From assembly GCF_000876015.1 (NCBI RefSeq), contig NZ_BBQM01000016.1, positions 1 to 64,000 on the forward strand: a stretch of 64,000 nucleotides of DNA. Reading direction: 5' to 3'. Numbering within the stretch: position 1 is the first letter of the stretch; each line of letters opens with the position of its first letter. This document shows, piece after piece, positions 13,280 to 22,497 of the stretch. The notes beneath the pieces are model-generated. The model searched no databases. It had not been told where the DNA came from and saw nothing but the letters and a program-made list of their open reading frames with translations. The position numbers and the translations under genes are program-made. Source of the stretch: Cupriavidus basilensis. Its GTDB lineage: Bacteria > Pseudomonadota > Gammaproteobacteria > Burkholderiales > Burkholderiaceae.

Positions 13280-13974
13280 GCGACCAAGCCATCGAGCAGG
13301 AAATCCAAGCCAAGGGCAAGACCGCGCCGCGTGTCACGCCGGCCGACATCGAAGCGAACATCGACAGCGAGCACTATTTCACGGCGGCCGACGGCATCGA
13401 CGGCGGCATAGTTGCTGGCTACAGGTATCCGGGTCCGCTCGACCTGCTGACCTTCTGCGTGCTGGTGTTGCGCAACGGCTTCACCGTGACCGGCGAGTCG
13501 GCCTGCGCCAGCCCGGAGAACTTCGACGCCGAGATCGGTCGCAAGATCGCCCGCGCGAACGCTGTGCAGAAGGTGTGGTCGCTGATGGGCTATGCCCTGC
13601 GGGAGCGCCTTCACCAAGCAGCCGAAGCCCAGCCGGAACAGCAGGAGCCGCCGGCCATCCCCGCCGAAGACCGCGCACTGCCGGCCGACACGGAGCTGAC
13701 GCCGCCGGCGCCCGAGTCGGTGGAGTGGCGGCCGCGGATCGGCAACACCGTCATCCACAAGGGCTACATCACCAACGGCGCCGACGAACACCCAGCCATG
13801 ATCACCCGGGTACATGGCGTGGGCGAGGGCGCGCTGGTCAACGTGACCGTGTTCCCTGACATGCAGTCGCCCAAGGTCTACGCCAGCATCCCGGTCTACA
13901 CCAGCCGCAAGGCCGCTCGCGAAGCCTTGGCCGGCCCGTCGCGCGCCAACGGCTACGCATACCGGGACGAGTGA
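13276..13974 (+). CDS. Gp49-family phage protein with C-terminal extension, 232 aa
   Basis: Residues 1-115 match the phage gp49/66 family: KTAPRVTPADIEANIDSEHYFT, then LTFCVLVLRNGFTVTGESACASPENFDAEIGRKIARANAVQKVWSLMGYALRERL. The family is widespread in phages and has no known function. The second half, after a Pro/Glu-rich linker, is an unfamiliar beta-rich domain (NTVIHKGYITNGADEHPAMITRV, VNVTVFPD). The fusion and its place inside the lysis cassette are unusual. Confidence 0.75.
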   Translation: MSDQAIEQEIQAKGKTAPRVTPADIEANIDSEHYFTAADGIDGGIVAGYRYPGPLDLLTFCVLVLRNGFTVTGESACASPENFDAEIGRKIARANAVQKVWSLMGYALRERLHQAAEAQPEQQEPPAIPAEDRALPADTELTPPAPESVEWRPRIGNTVIHKGYITNGADEHPAMITRVHGVGEGALVNVTVFPDMQSPKVYASIPVYTSRKAAREALAGPSRANGYAYRDE

Positions 13975-14639
13975 TGAGCACACGCGCCTCTCGCGCCCGT
14001 CGGACGGCCGCCCCCGCCAACCCCAAGGCGTGGATGCGCCGTGGCGCCATCGTCGCGCTGCTGATCCTGGCTGAACTCTACCTGCTCGCGGCGCTCGCCT
14101 GCGCCCAGATCCCGCCGGCGGCGAACCAGTACCGCCAGGCCATCGCCCGCGAGACGGCTTTCCGTTTCGGCGTGACCGGCCCGGTGCCCGTGGTCGCCGC
14201 CCAGATCATGCAGGAGAGCAAGTTCAACCCGCTGGCGCGCAGCCAAGTGGGCGCCCAGGGGCTGATGCAGTTCATGCCGACCACGGCGGAATGGGCCGGC
14301 CAGGCTGGGGTGGATGGCCCGGTGCAGCCCCTGAACCCGCAGTGGAGCATCCGCGCCGGGGTCTGGTACGACCGCTGGCTGTACGACCGCGTGAAGGTGG
14401 CTGAAACCGAATGCGACCGCTGGGCATTCGCCCTATCGGGATACAACGGCGGGAGCGGATACGTCAACAAGCGCCAGAAATTGTCCGCGCGCCCGGGCAG
14501 TTGGGCGGAGACGGGACAGATCAACCCCGGCATCCACCCGGCGAACCAGCGCGAGAACCAAGCCTACCCGCACCAAATCCTGGGCCGCTGGCAGCCGTTG
14601 TTCAAGACCTGGGGCCGTCCGGTCGCATATCCATGCTGA
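13974..14639 (+). CDS. Signal-anchored lytic transglycosylase endolysin, 221 aa
   Basis: A basic N-terminus and one hydrophobic segment (residues 24-44) are followed by an SLT domain: AAQIMQESKFNPLARSQVGAQGLMQFMPTTAEW carries the catalytic Glu (QES) and the GLMQFMP motif, and FALSGYNGGSGYV completes it. The anchor suggests a SAR-type or signal-exported endolysin that cuts peptidoglycan once released by the holin. An alternative GTG lies 3 nt upstream. Confidence 0.85.
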   Translation: MSTRASRARRTAAPANPKAWMRRGAIVALLILAELYLLAALACAQIPPAANQYRQAIARETAFRFGVTGPVPVVAAQIMQESKFNPLARSQVGAQGLMQFMPTTAEWAGQAGVDGPVQPLNPQWSIRAGVWYDRWLYDRVKVAETECDRWAFALSGYNGGSGYVNKRQKLSARPGSWAETGQINPGIHPANQRENQAYPHQILGRWQPLFKTWGRPVAYPC

Positions 14640-14959
14640 GCCGCATCCTATCGATCCCCCTCTGGAAGGCCCTCGCGCTCATGACCATCGCATTTCTGGT
14701 CGGCGCCGCCGGCGGCATGCTGTACATGGCCATGCGCCAGGCCGCCCAGGCCGGCGCCGAGAAGACCGTCGGGAAAGTCGCCACCCAGGCCGTGCAGGTG
14801 GCGGACGCTGCACAGGTCAAGCAACTCCGGCAACAACTCGCCGCGGCGAAGAGCGAAGCGGCGACCTTCCAATCCCAACTCGCGGAGGCCGCCAGTGCGA
14901 ATCCTGCCCCTACTGCTTGCCGCCTCCCTGACGGGTTGCGGGACGACCTTAACCGTTAG
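14633..14959 (+). CDS. i-spanin (Rz-like), 108 aa
   Basis: One N-terminal transmembrane helix (residues 11-33) and a long periplasmic coiled coil (AQVKQLRQQLAAAKSEAATFQSQLAEAAS), the layout of inner-membrane spanins. The start overlaps the endolysin stop, and the 3' end contains the start of the o-spanin gene in another frame, as for lambda Rz/Rz1. Confidence 0.8.
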   Translation: MLSRILSIPLWKALALMTIAFLVGAAGGMLYMAMRQAAQAGAEKTVGKVATQAVQVADAAQVKQLRQQLAAAKSEAATFQSQLAEAASANPAPTACRLPDGLRDDLNR

Positions 14960-15158
14960 GTTCCCGCCGGTGCCGGCGGAACTCAAACAGCCGTGCGGCA
15001 GCGCCATTTTCCAGTCGCTCACCACGGCTGACCAGTACGACCTAGCCGCACGCTTAGGAGAAGCAAAGGAGTACGGCAAATCCTGCTCCGCCCGCTTCGA
15101 ACGCCTGCTTGACGCCGTGAACGCCCGCGAGGCCCTATCCCTGGAGATCACCCGATGA
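14895..15158 (+). CDS. o-spanin lipoprotein (Rz1-like), 87 aa
   Basis: GTG start within the i-spanin gene (65-nt overlap in a different frame). Signal peptide MRILPLLLAASLTGC with lipobox LTGC, Cys15 lipidated. The mature part begins with a Pro-containing stretch (TVRFPPVPAELKQPCG), as in Rz1 proteins. It should span from the outer membrane to Rz and drive the last lysis step. Confidence 0.85.
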   Translation: MRILPLLLAASLTGCGTTLTVRFPPVPAELKQPCGSAIFQSLTTADQYDLAARLGEAKEYGKSCSARFERLLDAVNAREALSLEITR

Positions 15159-15517
15159 GCGAGCAGGACCCCCAAGCCCAGACGCACACCGAGTCCGCGG
15201 CCCTGATCGTCTACCGGCTGAGCCAGATCGAGAGGACGCTGGCAAGCCTGGTGGAGCAGAACGCCAGGCTGATCACGCTCGAGCAAAGGCTGCTGGAAAC
15301 CCGGGAGGCCCTGGACCGCGCCTTCAAGGCACAGAAGGAACAGGACACCCGCGTCCGCGCGATCGAGGCGGACATGCCGACCTTGCGCATGGTCCGCGGC
15401 TGGGTGATCGCCGGCATGCTGGCCGTGATCGCCGCCTCCGGGACGGTGGTAATGGACACCATCCGCAAGTCCAGCCTGCCGCCGCCCACCGCATTGCAGC
15501 AATCCCGCACCGGCTGA
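15155..15517 (+). CDS. Coiled-coil membrane protein of the lysis/packaging junction, 120 aa
   Basis: An N-terminal coiled coil (YRLSQIERTLASLVEQNARLITLEQRLLETREALDRAFKAQKEQDTRVRAIEADM) is followed by one transmembrane helix (residues 82-101), like XhlA-type holin accessory proteins. ATGA overlap with the o-spanin gene. An anti-holin or holin-partner role is inference. Confidence 0.6.
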   Translation: MSEQDPQAQTHTESAALIVYRLSQIERTLASLVEQNARLITLEQRLLETREALDRAFKAQKEQDTRVRAIEADMPTLRMVRGWVIAGMLAVIAASGTVVMDTIRKSSLPPPTALQQSRTG

Positions 15518-15547
15518 CCGCCGACCAACCAAGAACAGGAGCCCACC

Positions 15548-16456
15548 ATGAGCAAGTCCGGCCCGCCCTCCGATAAGAGGCGCCGCGAGGAACCCGAAAC
15601 CGCCCCGGCCAAGCCGGTGGCGAAGAAGACTGCCGCCCGCAAGCCAGACACCAGGAAGCGGCCGGCTGGCAAGAAAGTGCCCAAGGTCCAGAGGGCGACG
15701 ATCAAGCGCGCCCCCGGTCCGGAGGTACTGACGGAGAAGCAACTGCGCTTTGTCGAAGAGTACATCGTTGACCTGAACGGGACGCAGGCTGCCATACGCG
15801 CCGGATACAGCACACGAACGGCCCGGACCATCGCGGCGGAGAACTTAACGAAACCGGCTCTGGTGGCGGCTATCCAGGCTGCTATGGACGCGCGCTCGGA
15901 GCGGACGCAGATCACCGCCGACCAGGTGCTCAAGCGCTGGCACCAGATCGCCTTTGCGGACGCCAATGACCTGATCGAGTATCGGCGCGTGTGCTGCCGT
16001 AACTGCCACGGCGTCGATCACCACTACCAGTGGGTCGACGAAGCCGAGTATCAGCGCGTCTGCACCGATCTCTTGGCCCAGGCTGACCCGGAAGGCCCGC
16101 CTCCGGCTCTGCCGACGGATGCGGGTGGCTATGGGTTCAACGCCAAGGCCGATCCACATGAGGATTGCCCGGAATGCAGTGGCGAGGGGCACGGCGTGCC
16201 GTTCATCCACGACACCCGCAAGCTCAAGCCCACGGCTCGCGCGCTCTACGCGGGCGTCAAGCTGACCAAGGATGGCATCGAGGTCAAGATGCAGGACCAG
16301 TCCAAGGCCCTGGAGAACATCGCGCGGCACCTGAAGATGTTCGTGGACAAGAGCGAGATCGAAGTCACCAAGCGGCCGGCCGACATGACGGACGAGGAAC
16401 TGGAGGCCGCTATCCTTGCGAAGCAGGAGGCGCTTCGGCAATCCGCTGACGAATGA
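15548..16456 (+). CDS. Terminase small subunit with zinc motif, 302 aa
   Basis: After a 60-residue Lys/Ala/Pro-rich tail, LTEKQLRFVEEYIVDLNGTQAAIRAGYSTRTARTIAAENLTKPAL is the HTH signature of the Terminase_2 family. It recognises pac DNA and hands it to the large subunit. A Cys pair (CCRNCHG) and a second one (CPECSGEGHG) in the middle look like a zinc ribbon similar to DnaJ CXXC repeats. Strong AGGAG before the ATG. Overlaps terL by 4 nt. Confidence 0.85.
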   Translation: MSKSGPPSDKRRREEPETAPAKPVAKKTAARKPDTRKRPAGKKVPKVQRATIKRAPGPEVLTEKQLRFVEEYIVDLNGTQAAIRAGYSTRTARTIAAENLTKPALVAAIQAAMDARSERTQITADQVLKRWHQIAFADANDLIEYRRVCCRNCHGVDHHYQWVDEAEYQRVCTDLLAQADPEGPPPALPTDAGGYGFNAKADPHEDCPECSGEGHGVPFIHDTRKLKPTARALYAGVKLTKDGIEVKMQDQSKALENIARHLKMFVDKSEIEVTKRPADMTDEELEAAILAKQEALRQSADE

Positions 16457-18009
16457 GCAAGGTCGCCGCGAGCGCGCTGGCCACCGTCCAGCCGTCCAGC
16501 CTTACCCGTGAGCAGAAGCTGGAACTGCTGGCTCTGCTGGATGAGAAGACGCATCGCTGGGCTAGGCGGAAGATGCTTGGCCTGTTCCCCGAAACGGGCA
16601 AGTTCAATCGGTTTCTCTACCCGAAGCACCTGCAGTTTTTCGAGGCCGGCGCCGCCTATCGCGAGCGCTGCTTCATGGCCGGCAACCGGATCGGGAAGAC
16701 AGAGGGCGGCGCCTATGAGGTCGCATGCCACCTGACCGGCCGCTATCCGGACTGGTGGACGGGACGGCGCTTCTTCAAACCTGTGCGGTTCTGGGCAGCA
16801 GGCAAGACGAACGAGACGACACGCGACATCGTTCAGGCGAAATTGCTGGGCGAGATCACCCATGCGAGCGGGCGCAAGGGCGTCACCGGCACCGGCATGA
16901 TCCCGGGCGACGACATCGGCATGATCACCTGGAAGCAGGGCGTGCCGGATATGGTCGACACGGTGAAGATCCGCCATGTCTCCGGCGGCTGGTCGAAGCT
17001 GGGATTCAAGAGCTATCAGCAGGGCCGCGGGTCATTCGAGGGCACGGAGCAGGATGGCGTCTGGCTGGACGAAGAGCCGCCCATCGACATCTACGGTGAG
17101 TGCCTGATCCGGACGGCCACCACCGGCGGAATCATCTTCATCACGTTCACGCCGCTCGAAGGCATGAGCGAGACGGTGATGGCCTTCCTGCCCAACGGGT
17201 TGCCGGAGGCGAAGGACGCGGTCGCCTCGCGCGTCAGCGACTCGAAGTACCTGGTGATGGCCGGCTGGGACGACGTGCCGCACTTGGACGAGAAGACCAA
17301 GCGCGAACTACTCGATGCCACGCCGCCATACCTTCGCGAAGCCCGCTCGAAGGGCTATCCGGTGCTCGGCTCCGGCCGGATATTCCCGGTCGACGAGGAA
17401 ACCATCAAGGTGCCGGCCTTCACCCTGCCGGATTCCTGGCCACGCCTGTGCGCCCTGGACTTCGGCTGGGACCACCCGAGCGCGATGGTCTGGATCGCAT
17501 GGGATCGCGACAACGACATCATCTACGTCTATGACTGCTTGCGCGTTCGGGAAACCACGCCGGAACAGCAGGCGCCCATGATCCTCTCGCGCGGGGATTG
17601 GGTGCCCGTGGCATGGCCACACGACGGGCTGAACACCGAGAAGGGCAGCGGCGAGCAACTGGCCGAACTGTACCGCAAGGCGCGCGTGAACATGCTGTGG
17701 GAGCGCGCGCAGTACGAAGAAACGGGTACGGAGGATGGTTCCAAGGTGTCGCGCTCGAGCGTCGAGGCCGGGCTGATGGACATGCTCACCCGCATGCAGA
17801 CCGGGAAATGGAAGGTCTTTGCCCATCTGCACGACTGGTTCCAGGAGTTCCGGCTGTACCACCGCAAGGACGGGAAGATCGTCAAGCTGAAGGACGACCT
17901 GATGTCTGCCAGCCGCTACGGGACGATGACGCTCCGTTACGCCGCCACGCCGCCGGTACCGACTCGAATTGATTCCCGACGCCGAGAATACGACTGGCGC
18001 GCCGGCTGA
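16453..18009 (+). CDS. Terminase large subunit, 518 aa
   Basis: Packaging motor and nuclease. Walker A-like GNRIGKT at residues 77-83, Walker B GVWLDEEPP near 196-204 and nuclease motif LDFGWDHPSA near 336 are all present. The large subunit pumps DNA into the capsid and cuts the concatemer. Length is normal. Its last 47 nt hold a weak copy of the late promoter motif (17963). Confidence 0.9.
   Translation: MSKVAASALATVQPSSLTREQKLELLALLDEKTHRWARRKMLGLFPETGKFNRFLYPKHLQFFEAGAAYRERCFMAGNRIGKTEGGAYEVACHLTGRYPDWWTGRRFFKPVRFWAAGKTNETTRDIVQAKLLGEITHASGRKGVTGTGMIPGDDIGMITWKQGVPDMVDTVKIRHVSGGWSKLGFKSYQQGRGSFEGTEQDGVWLDEEPPIDIYGECLIRTATTGGIIFITFTPLEGMSETVMAFLPNGLPEAKDAVASRVSDSKYLVMAGWDDVPHLDEKTKRELLDATPPYLREARSKGYPVLGSGRIFPVDEETIKVPAFTLPDSWPRLCALDFGWDHPSAMVWIAWDRDNDIIYVYDCLRVRETTPEQQAPMILSRGDWVPVAWPHDGLNTEKGSGEQLAELYRKARVNMLWERAQYEETGTEDGSKVSRSSVEAGLMDMLTRMQTGKWKVFAHLHDWFQEFRLYHRKDGKIVKLKDDLMSASRYGTMTLRYAATPPVPTRIDSRRREYDWRAG
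17963..17989 (+). promoter_or_regulatory. Weak copy of the late promoter motif inside terL
   Basis: CTCGAATTG (17963-17971), 12 nt, then GAGAAT (17984-17989). The upstream box is perfect but the second hexamer is poor. It lies 27 nt before the 18017 gene. Confidence 0.35.
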
Positions 18010-18016
18010 GGACATC

Positions 18017-18550
18017 ATGGATTCGAGCAAATTAGGGTTGGCAGAGTACGCGAGGACCGCTATTGCCCCTGCTGGGTATGGAATGCCCGTGGCCTCCCGT
18101 GCGCCGGCGTCCGGTGCACTCACGAGCGGGCTTGATCTGGCTGGGTATATCGGCGCACCGACGCAGGCCGCCCCCGCACAGAGTGGTGGCGCGCCTGCCG
18201 TGCAGGAACTCTACCCTGGGATGCGAGGCTACTTTGTGCCGGGTGAGTTCATCACGAAGGGGAATGACGCCGCACGGACTGCGCGGCAACTCTTTGTCCG
18301 GGTCGACGACGGCGGCAATGAGAAGGGTACCTACTATTTCGACCCGAAAGGCAAGTTCACCAACATGCTGGACGACGCCAATATCGGCGAATTCATTCGC
18401 GATCCAGACACCTTCGATCCGCGCAACCCGAGCGGCTTTGATTCCGGCACGTTCAAGGTGCTGCAGCAGCACCGCGGCAATCCTGCAGCCCTGCGTGACT
18501 ATGCGCGCCGCACTGGCTTCAGCATCTACAAGCAGGAGACTGCACGGTGA
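18017..18550 (+). CDS. Hypothetical phage structural-region protein, 177 aa
   Basis: Low-complexity Ala/Pro/Gly N-terminal half, then a folded-looking part (YPGMRGYFVPGEFITKGNDAARTARQLFVRVDDGGNEKGTYYFDPKGKF). Start at ATG 18017, after GAGGACATC; a TTG at 17969 is the longer alternative. Encoded between terminase and portal and overlapping the portal start by 4 nt. No family recognised. Confidence 0.6.
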   Translation: MDSSKLGLAEYARTAIAPAGYGMPVASRAPASGALTSGLDLAGYIGAPTQAAPAQSGGAPAVQELYPGMRGYFVPGEFITKGNDAARTARQLFVRVDDGGNEKGTYYFDPKGKFTNMLDDANIGEFIRDPDTFDPRNPSGFDSGTFKVLQQHRGNPAALRDYARRTGFSIYKQETAR

Positions 18551-20622
18551 CAATCGGCGACATCCAACTGTCGAGCGCTTCAATGTCCCGCGACGAGCAG
18601 CAGCCCGCAGCGGTCGGTGCCGGCCGTGTCGACGGGGACATCGAGCGCAGCGACAAGTTACCCGACGAACTCAAGGACGAGGCTCTGAGTCGCGAGCAGG
18701 TTGAGAACTTCCTCTACGAGATCAAGCACCAGCCGGGTTGGCGCCGCGAGGCGGACAAGTGCGCCGACTATTACGATGGGAACCAGCTGGATGCGAAGAC
18801 GCTGGAAATCCTCCAAGATCGCGGCCAGCCGCCCCTGATCACGAACCTGATCAAGCCCACCATCGACACGGTGTTGGGCATGGAGGCGAAGACCCGCACC
18901 GACTGGCTGGTCCGGGCGGAAGATGATGGCATTGCCACGCCGGAGATGGCGGAGGCGCTTTCCCTCAAGCTCAAGCATGCCGAGACGGAGACGCGCGCGG
19001 ACCGCGCATGCTCGGACGCCTATGCCGCGCAGTGCAAGACGGGCATGGGCTGGGTCGAGGTGTCGCGCGAGTCCGATCCCTTCAAGTTCCCGTACCGCGC
19101 CAAGTATGTGCATCGGCGCGAAATCTCGTGGGACTGGCGCTCGACGGAATCCGATCTCAGCGACGCGAAATGGCTGATCCGCCGGCGCTGGATGGATGTC
19201 GATGCGGCGATTGCCAAGATGCCCGAATATGCGGGGCTGTTGCGCCAGTGCATCAGCGGCTGGGCCGGATTCGATCCGGTCTTGTCCGAGAATACCGGTC
19301 TGGCGAACTCGTTCATGAACGAGCGCGATACCCGGCTTGAGGAACAAGACTGGCGCGACACCTTCCGCCGGCGCGTCTGCCTGTACGAAATCTGGTACCG
19401 GAAGTGGGTGTCTGGCTACGTCATTCGGCTGGCCAATGGCCGCGCCATCGATGCTGACTTCAACAACCCGAAGCACACCACCGCCATTCTGGCCGGCGCG
19501 GTCAAGGTCGAGAAGCGGATCTTCGAGAAGATTCGGTTGGCGTGGTACTGCGGACCGCACTTCCTCTATGACGTGCCGAGCCCGTACAAGCACGGCATAT
19601 TCCCTTATGTGCCGTTCTTCGGCTTCCGGGAGGACTTGACCCTCTCGCCGTATGGCCTCATCCGGGCCATGATCAGCCCGCAAGACGAGATCAATGCGCG
19701 GAAATCGAAGAACCTTTGGTTGCTGAACAGCCGACGTGTGGTCACGGATGCTGATTCGGTGGTCGACCACGACCGCACCCGCGAGGAGGTGGCGCGCGCC
19801 GACTCGTACACGATCTTGAACCCGCGTCGCAGGCCCGAAAGCCGCTTCGAGGTCAGCATGGGCGGGGAACTCGCGGCCCAGCAGTTCCAAGCCATGCAGG
19901 AAGCGAAGCAGGAAATCGCCGAATCCTCCGGCATCCACAAGGCCATGATGGGCCAGAACTCGTCCGCCAACTCGGGCCTGGCGATCAACTCGCTGGTGGA
20001 ACAGGGGCTGAACACCCTCGGGGAAACGAACGACAACTACCGCTTTGCCCGCCGTATGGTCGGGGAAATGCTGTTCTCCATGATGCTGGAGGACATGGAA
20101 GGGCGGGAAATTCAGGTGCCGGTCGGGGATGGCAAGCGCAAGCGCATCATCGTGCTGAACCAGCGCGCGGTCGATCCGGAAACAGGCCAGCAGACGGTCG
20201 TCAACGACACCTCCCGCGTGCGAGCCAAGGTCGTGCTGGACGATATTCCCTCGTCGCCCACATTCCGCGTGCAGCAGGGGACGATGCTCTCCGAACTCGC
20301 GAAGGGGCTGCCGCCACAGCTGCAGGCCGTGTTGGTGCCCTATCTGGTCGACTACTTCGACATTCCGAACAAGCAGGAAGTCATCGACCAGTTGCGCCAA
20401 ACCGTGGGCGTGATGGACGAGGCCCAGCAACAGCAGGCCGCGCAAGCGCAAGCCGCCCAGCAGCAGGCGATGGAAACCATGCAGAAGCGCATGGCCACGC
20501 TCGAGGCGGCGCTGACCGCGGCCAAGGTCAGGTCGGAGAATGCCAAAGCCGACAAACTCGAAGCCGAGGCGGACAACGCCCGCATGCCGCAACCCGTCAA
20601 CCCGCCGAGTGAATTCGCATGA
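18547..20622 (+). CDS. Portal protein, P22-like, 691 aa
   Basis: Size, position after terminase and sequence (RREADKCADYYDGNQLDAKTLEILQDRGQPPLITNLIKPTIDTVLGMEAKTR) match the P22-type portal of podoviruses. The dodecameric portal forms the DNA entry channel. The C-terminal 100 residues are Gln/Ala-rich and helical (EAQQQQAAQAQAAQQQAMETMQ), like the barrel helix of P22 gp1. GTG start overlapping the previous stop. Confidence 0.9.
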   Translation: MTIGDIQLSSASMSRDEQQPAAVGAGRVDGDIERSDKLPDELKDEALSREQVENFLYEIKHQPGWRREADKCADYYDGNQLDAKTLEILQDRGQPPLITNLIKPTIDTVLGMEAKTRTDWLVRAEDDGIATPEMAEALSLKLKHAETETRADRACSDAYAAQCKTGMGWVEVSRESDPFKFPYRAKYVHRREISWDWRSTESDLSDAKWLIRRRWMDVDAAIAKMPEYAGLLRQCISGWAGFDPVLSENTGLANSFMNERDTRLEEQDWRDTFRRRVCLYEIWYRKWVSGYVIRLANGRAIDADFNNPKHTTAILAGAVKVEKRIFEKIRLAWYCGPHFLYDVPSPYKHGIFPYVPFFGFREDLTLSPYGLIRAMISPQDEINARKSKNLWLLNSRRVVTDADSVVDHDRTREEVARADSYTILNPRRRPESRFEVSMGGELAAQQFQAMQEAKQEIAESSGIHKAMMGQNSSANSGLAINSLVEQGLNTLGETNDNYRFARRMVGEMLFSMMLEDMEGREIQVPVGDGKRKRIIVLNQRAVDPETGQQTVVNDTSRVRAKVVLDDIPSSPTFRVQQGTMLSELAKGLPPQLQAVLVPYLVDYFDIPNKQEVIDQLRQTVGVMDEAQQQQAAQAQAAQQQAMETMQKRMATLEAALTAAKVRSENAKADKLEAEADNARMPQPVNPPSEFA

Positions 20623-21899
20623 GCATCCCAACCTGCGCAGTCAGCGTCAAGCTGTACGACCAGAACGCCCAGGCCGTGGCCGGCGCGTCGATCACGGCCC
20701 AGCTCGACCGGTACGAGATCCATGATGGATTCGTGGTCCCGCAGCTCGTCGAGGCGGTGACGGACGAATTTGGCGAATGCACGCTCGAGCTGTGGCCGAA
20801 CTCGCTAGGCTCGCAGTCATCGAACTACAAGATCAAGGTCCAGCCCACGGACGCCAAGGGCTACAGCACCATTGCGATGGTGCCGGATGCGCCCACGGCG
20901 AACCTGTCGGAGATCGCGCAACTGCCGGAGATTCCGGGCAAGAGTGACTTTCAGGACTTCTTCGAGCAGGCGCAAGGCCTGGCCGAAGACCTGGTGGGCA
21001 GCGCCAACGCAGCCAAGATTGCCGCGCAGGCAGCGCAGGCCGCCGCCGAAACCAGTGCGACGGCAGCCACCGACAGCGCGACGGACGCCGGCCAGCAGGC
21101 GGCGGCTGCGCTGGCTTCCTCCCAATCAGCACAGCAGAGCGCGAACGATGCGGCGGCTTCGCTGGTGAATGCCACGGCGCAGGCTTCGGCGTCAGCTGGC
21201 AGCGCAACCGCAGCAGCCGCAAGCGCCGCCACGGCGACCACGAAGGCGGGCGAGGCATCGGCGAGCGCGACTGCAGCCGCCGGCTCGGCCACGACGGCCT
21301 CGACCAGCGAAGGGTACGCCAGCGCCTCGGCCTCAGCGGCTGCGGGGTCGGCGACGGCGGCCAGTACCAGCGCTGGCACCGCCACGACCAAGGCGGGGGA
21401 GGCAGCAGCCAGCGCCACCGCTGCGGCTGGTTCCGTCACTGCGGCCGCGACTCAGGCTGGCACGGCCACCACGCAGGCTGGGAACGCTGCCGCGAGCGCG
21501 ACGGCGGCTGCGGGCAGTGCAACAGCGGCCGGGACGAGCGCGACGGCAGCGGGGGCCGCTCAGGTAGCGGCGGAGGCGGCGCGCGATCTGGCGCAGGGGT
21601 ATGCCAATGTCGGTGCGCCGACCGTGGTCAAGCCCGGCGACGCGAGTCTGACGACCGGGCGAGTGCGCAACACCATTGTCATCTATAGCCAGACCACCAC
21701 CGCGACTCGCACGGTGACGCTCAATGCGACAGACCCGGCTCTTGGCGATACCGTCCATGTGATTCGTGCCGCGGGCGGATCGAGCGTCCAGTTACTCGAT
21801 AGCGTGGGTGGATGGATTAGGTCCCTCGCTGTCGGGCAGTTTGCAGATGCCGTCTATGACGGTACGGCCTGGGTTCTCATCGGCTTTGGCAGCGTGTAA
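20619..21899 (+). CDS. Tail fibre or appendage protein with alanine-rich coiled stalk, 426 aa
   Basis: The N-terminal 110 residues form a beta-sandwich-like domain (CAVSVKLYDQNAQAVAGASITAQLDRYE) suited to virion attachment. Residues about 125-330 are almost only Ala, Ser, Thr and Gly with recurring blocks such as GSATAAxTSAGTATTKAGEA, typical of trimeric tail-fibre stalks. The C-terminal 90 residues are beta-rich (RVRNTIVIYSQTTTATRTVTLNA) and may be the tip domain. Located between portal and capsid genes. Confidence 0.7.
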   Translation: MSIPTCAVSVKLYDQNAQAVAGASITAQLDRYEIHDGFVVPQLVEAVTDEFGECTLELWPNSLGSQSSNYKIKVQPTDAKGYSTIAMVPDAPTANLSEIAQLPEIPGKSDFQDFFEQAQGLAEDLVGSANAAKIAAQAAQAAAETSATAATDSATDAGQQAAAALASSQSAQQSANDAAASLVNATAQASASAGSATAAAASAATATTKAGEASASATAAAGSATTASTSEGYASASASAAAGSATAASTSAGTATTKAGEAAASATAAAGSVTAAATQAGTATTQAGNAAASATAAAGSATAAGTSATAAGAAQVAAEAARDLAQGYANVGAPTVVKPGDASLTTGRVRNTIVIYSQTTTATRTVTLNATDPALGDTVHVIRAAGGSSVQLLDSVGGWIRSLAVGQFADAVYDGTAWVLIGFGSV

Positions 21900-21925
21900 C
21901 CATAACCACCACGGATAGAACCTCG

Positions 21926-22489
21926 ATGGAAACTGACCACCTCATCCTGCGAGAGGACGTGCTTCGAACCGTGACGGTGCCGGAGCAAGAGGCGAATCTC
22001 AAGTACCTGGAGCAGAAGGCAATCGAGCAGGCCGCGACGGCAGAAGAACATGCCGATGCCGCGGATGCGGCCCAGGTCGCGGCGGCGCAGGCTCAGGCCG
22101 TGTCCATTGCGAGCGCTACGGCTGCGGCGCAGGCAAAGAGTGATGCGGCGGCGAGTGCAACGCAGGCGGTGATAGCGAAGCAGGTGGCAGAGCAGGCTGC
22201 AGCGAACATCGTTTCCGGTCAGTTGCTCGGCTGGGCACAGACGCAGAACTTCCAACTGGTGAGCGGCACGCGCGACGCCAATGGCGCGCTGACGGCGGCA
22301 CAGATCGCATGGCCTGATGGCACTGCCGGCGTCTTCACCGCTGACGTGCTCAGCACTGCGTTTCCGGGTGCCATCGACGCATGGCATGCCACCTACGTGG
22401 GTGCCACCACCAAGACCGTCACGCAGCCTGCGATGACGCGAGATGCCAACGGCGCCGTGACGGCGCAGCCCGCAATTTTGATTTCGTGA
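21926..22489 (+). CDS. Short tail-appendage protein with helical stalk, 187 aa
   Basis: An N-terminal region (DVLRTVTVPEQEANLKYLEQKAIEQAATAEEHADAADAAQVAAAQAQ) predicts a helical coiled stalk, followed by a beta-rich C-terminal domain. It probably forms a connector between the stalk protein upstream and the SGNH protein downstream, or a separate small fibre. No named family. Confidence 0.6.
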   Translation: METDHLILREDVLRTVTVPEQEANLKYLEQKAIEQAATAEEHADAADAAQVAAAQAQAVSIASATAAAQAKSDAAASATQAVIAKQVAEQAAANIVSGQLLGWAQTQNFQLVSGTRDANGALTAAQIAWPDGTAGVFTADVLSTAFPGAIDAWHATYVGATTKTVTQPAMTRDANGAVTAQPAILIS

Positions 22490-22497
22490 GGTGAGAG

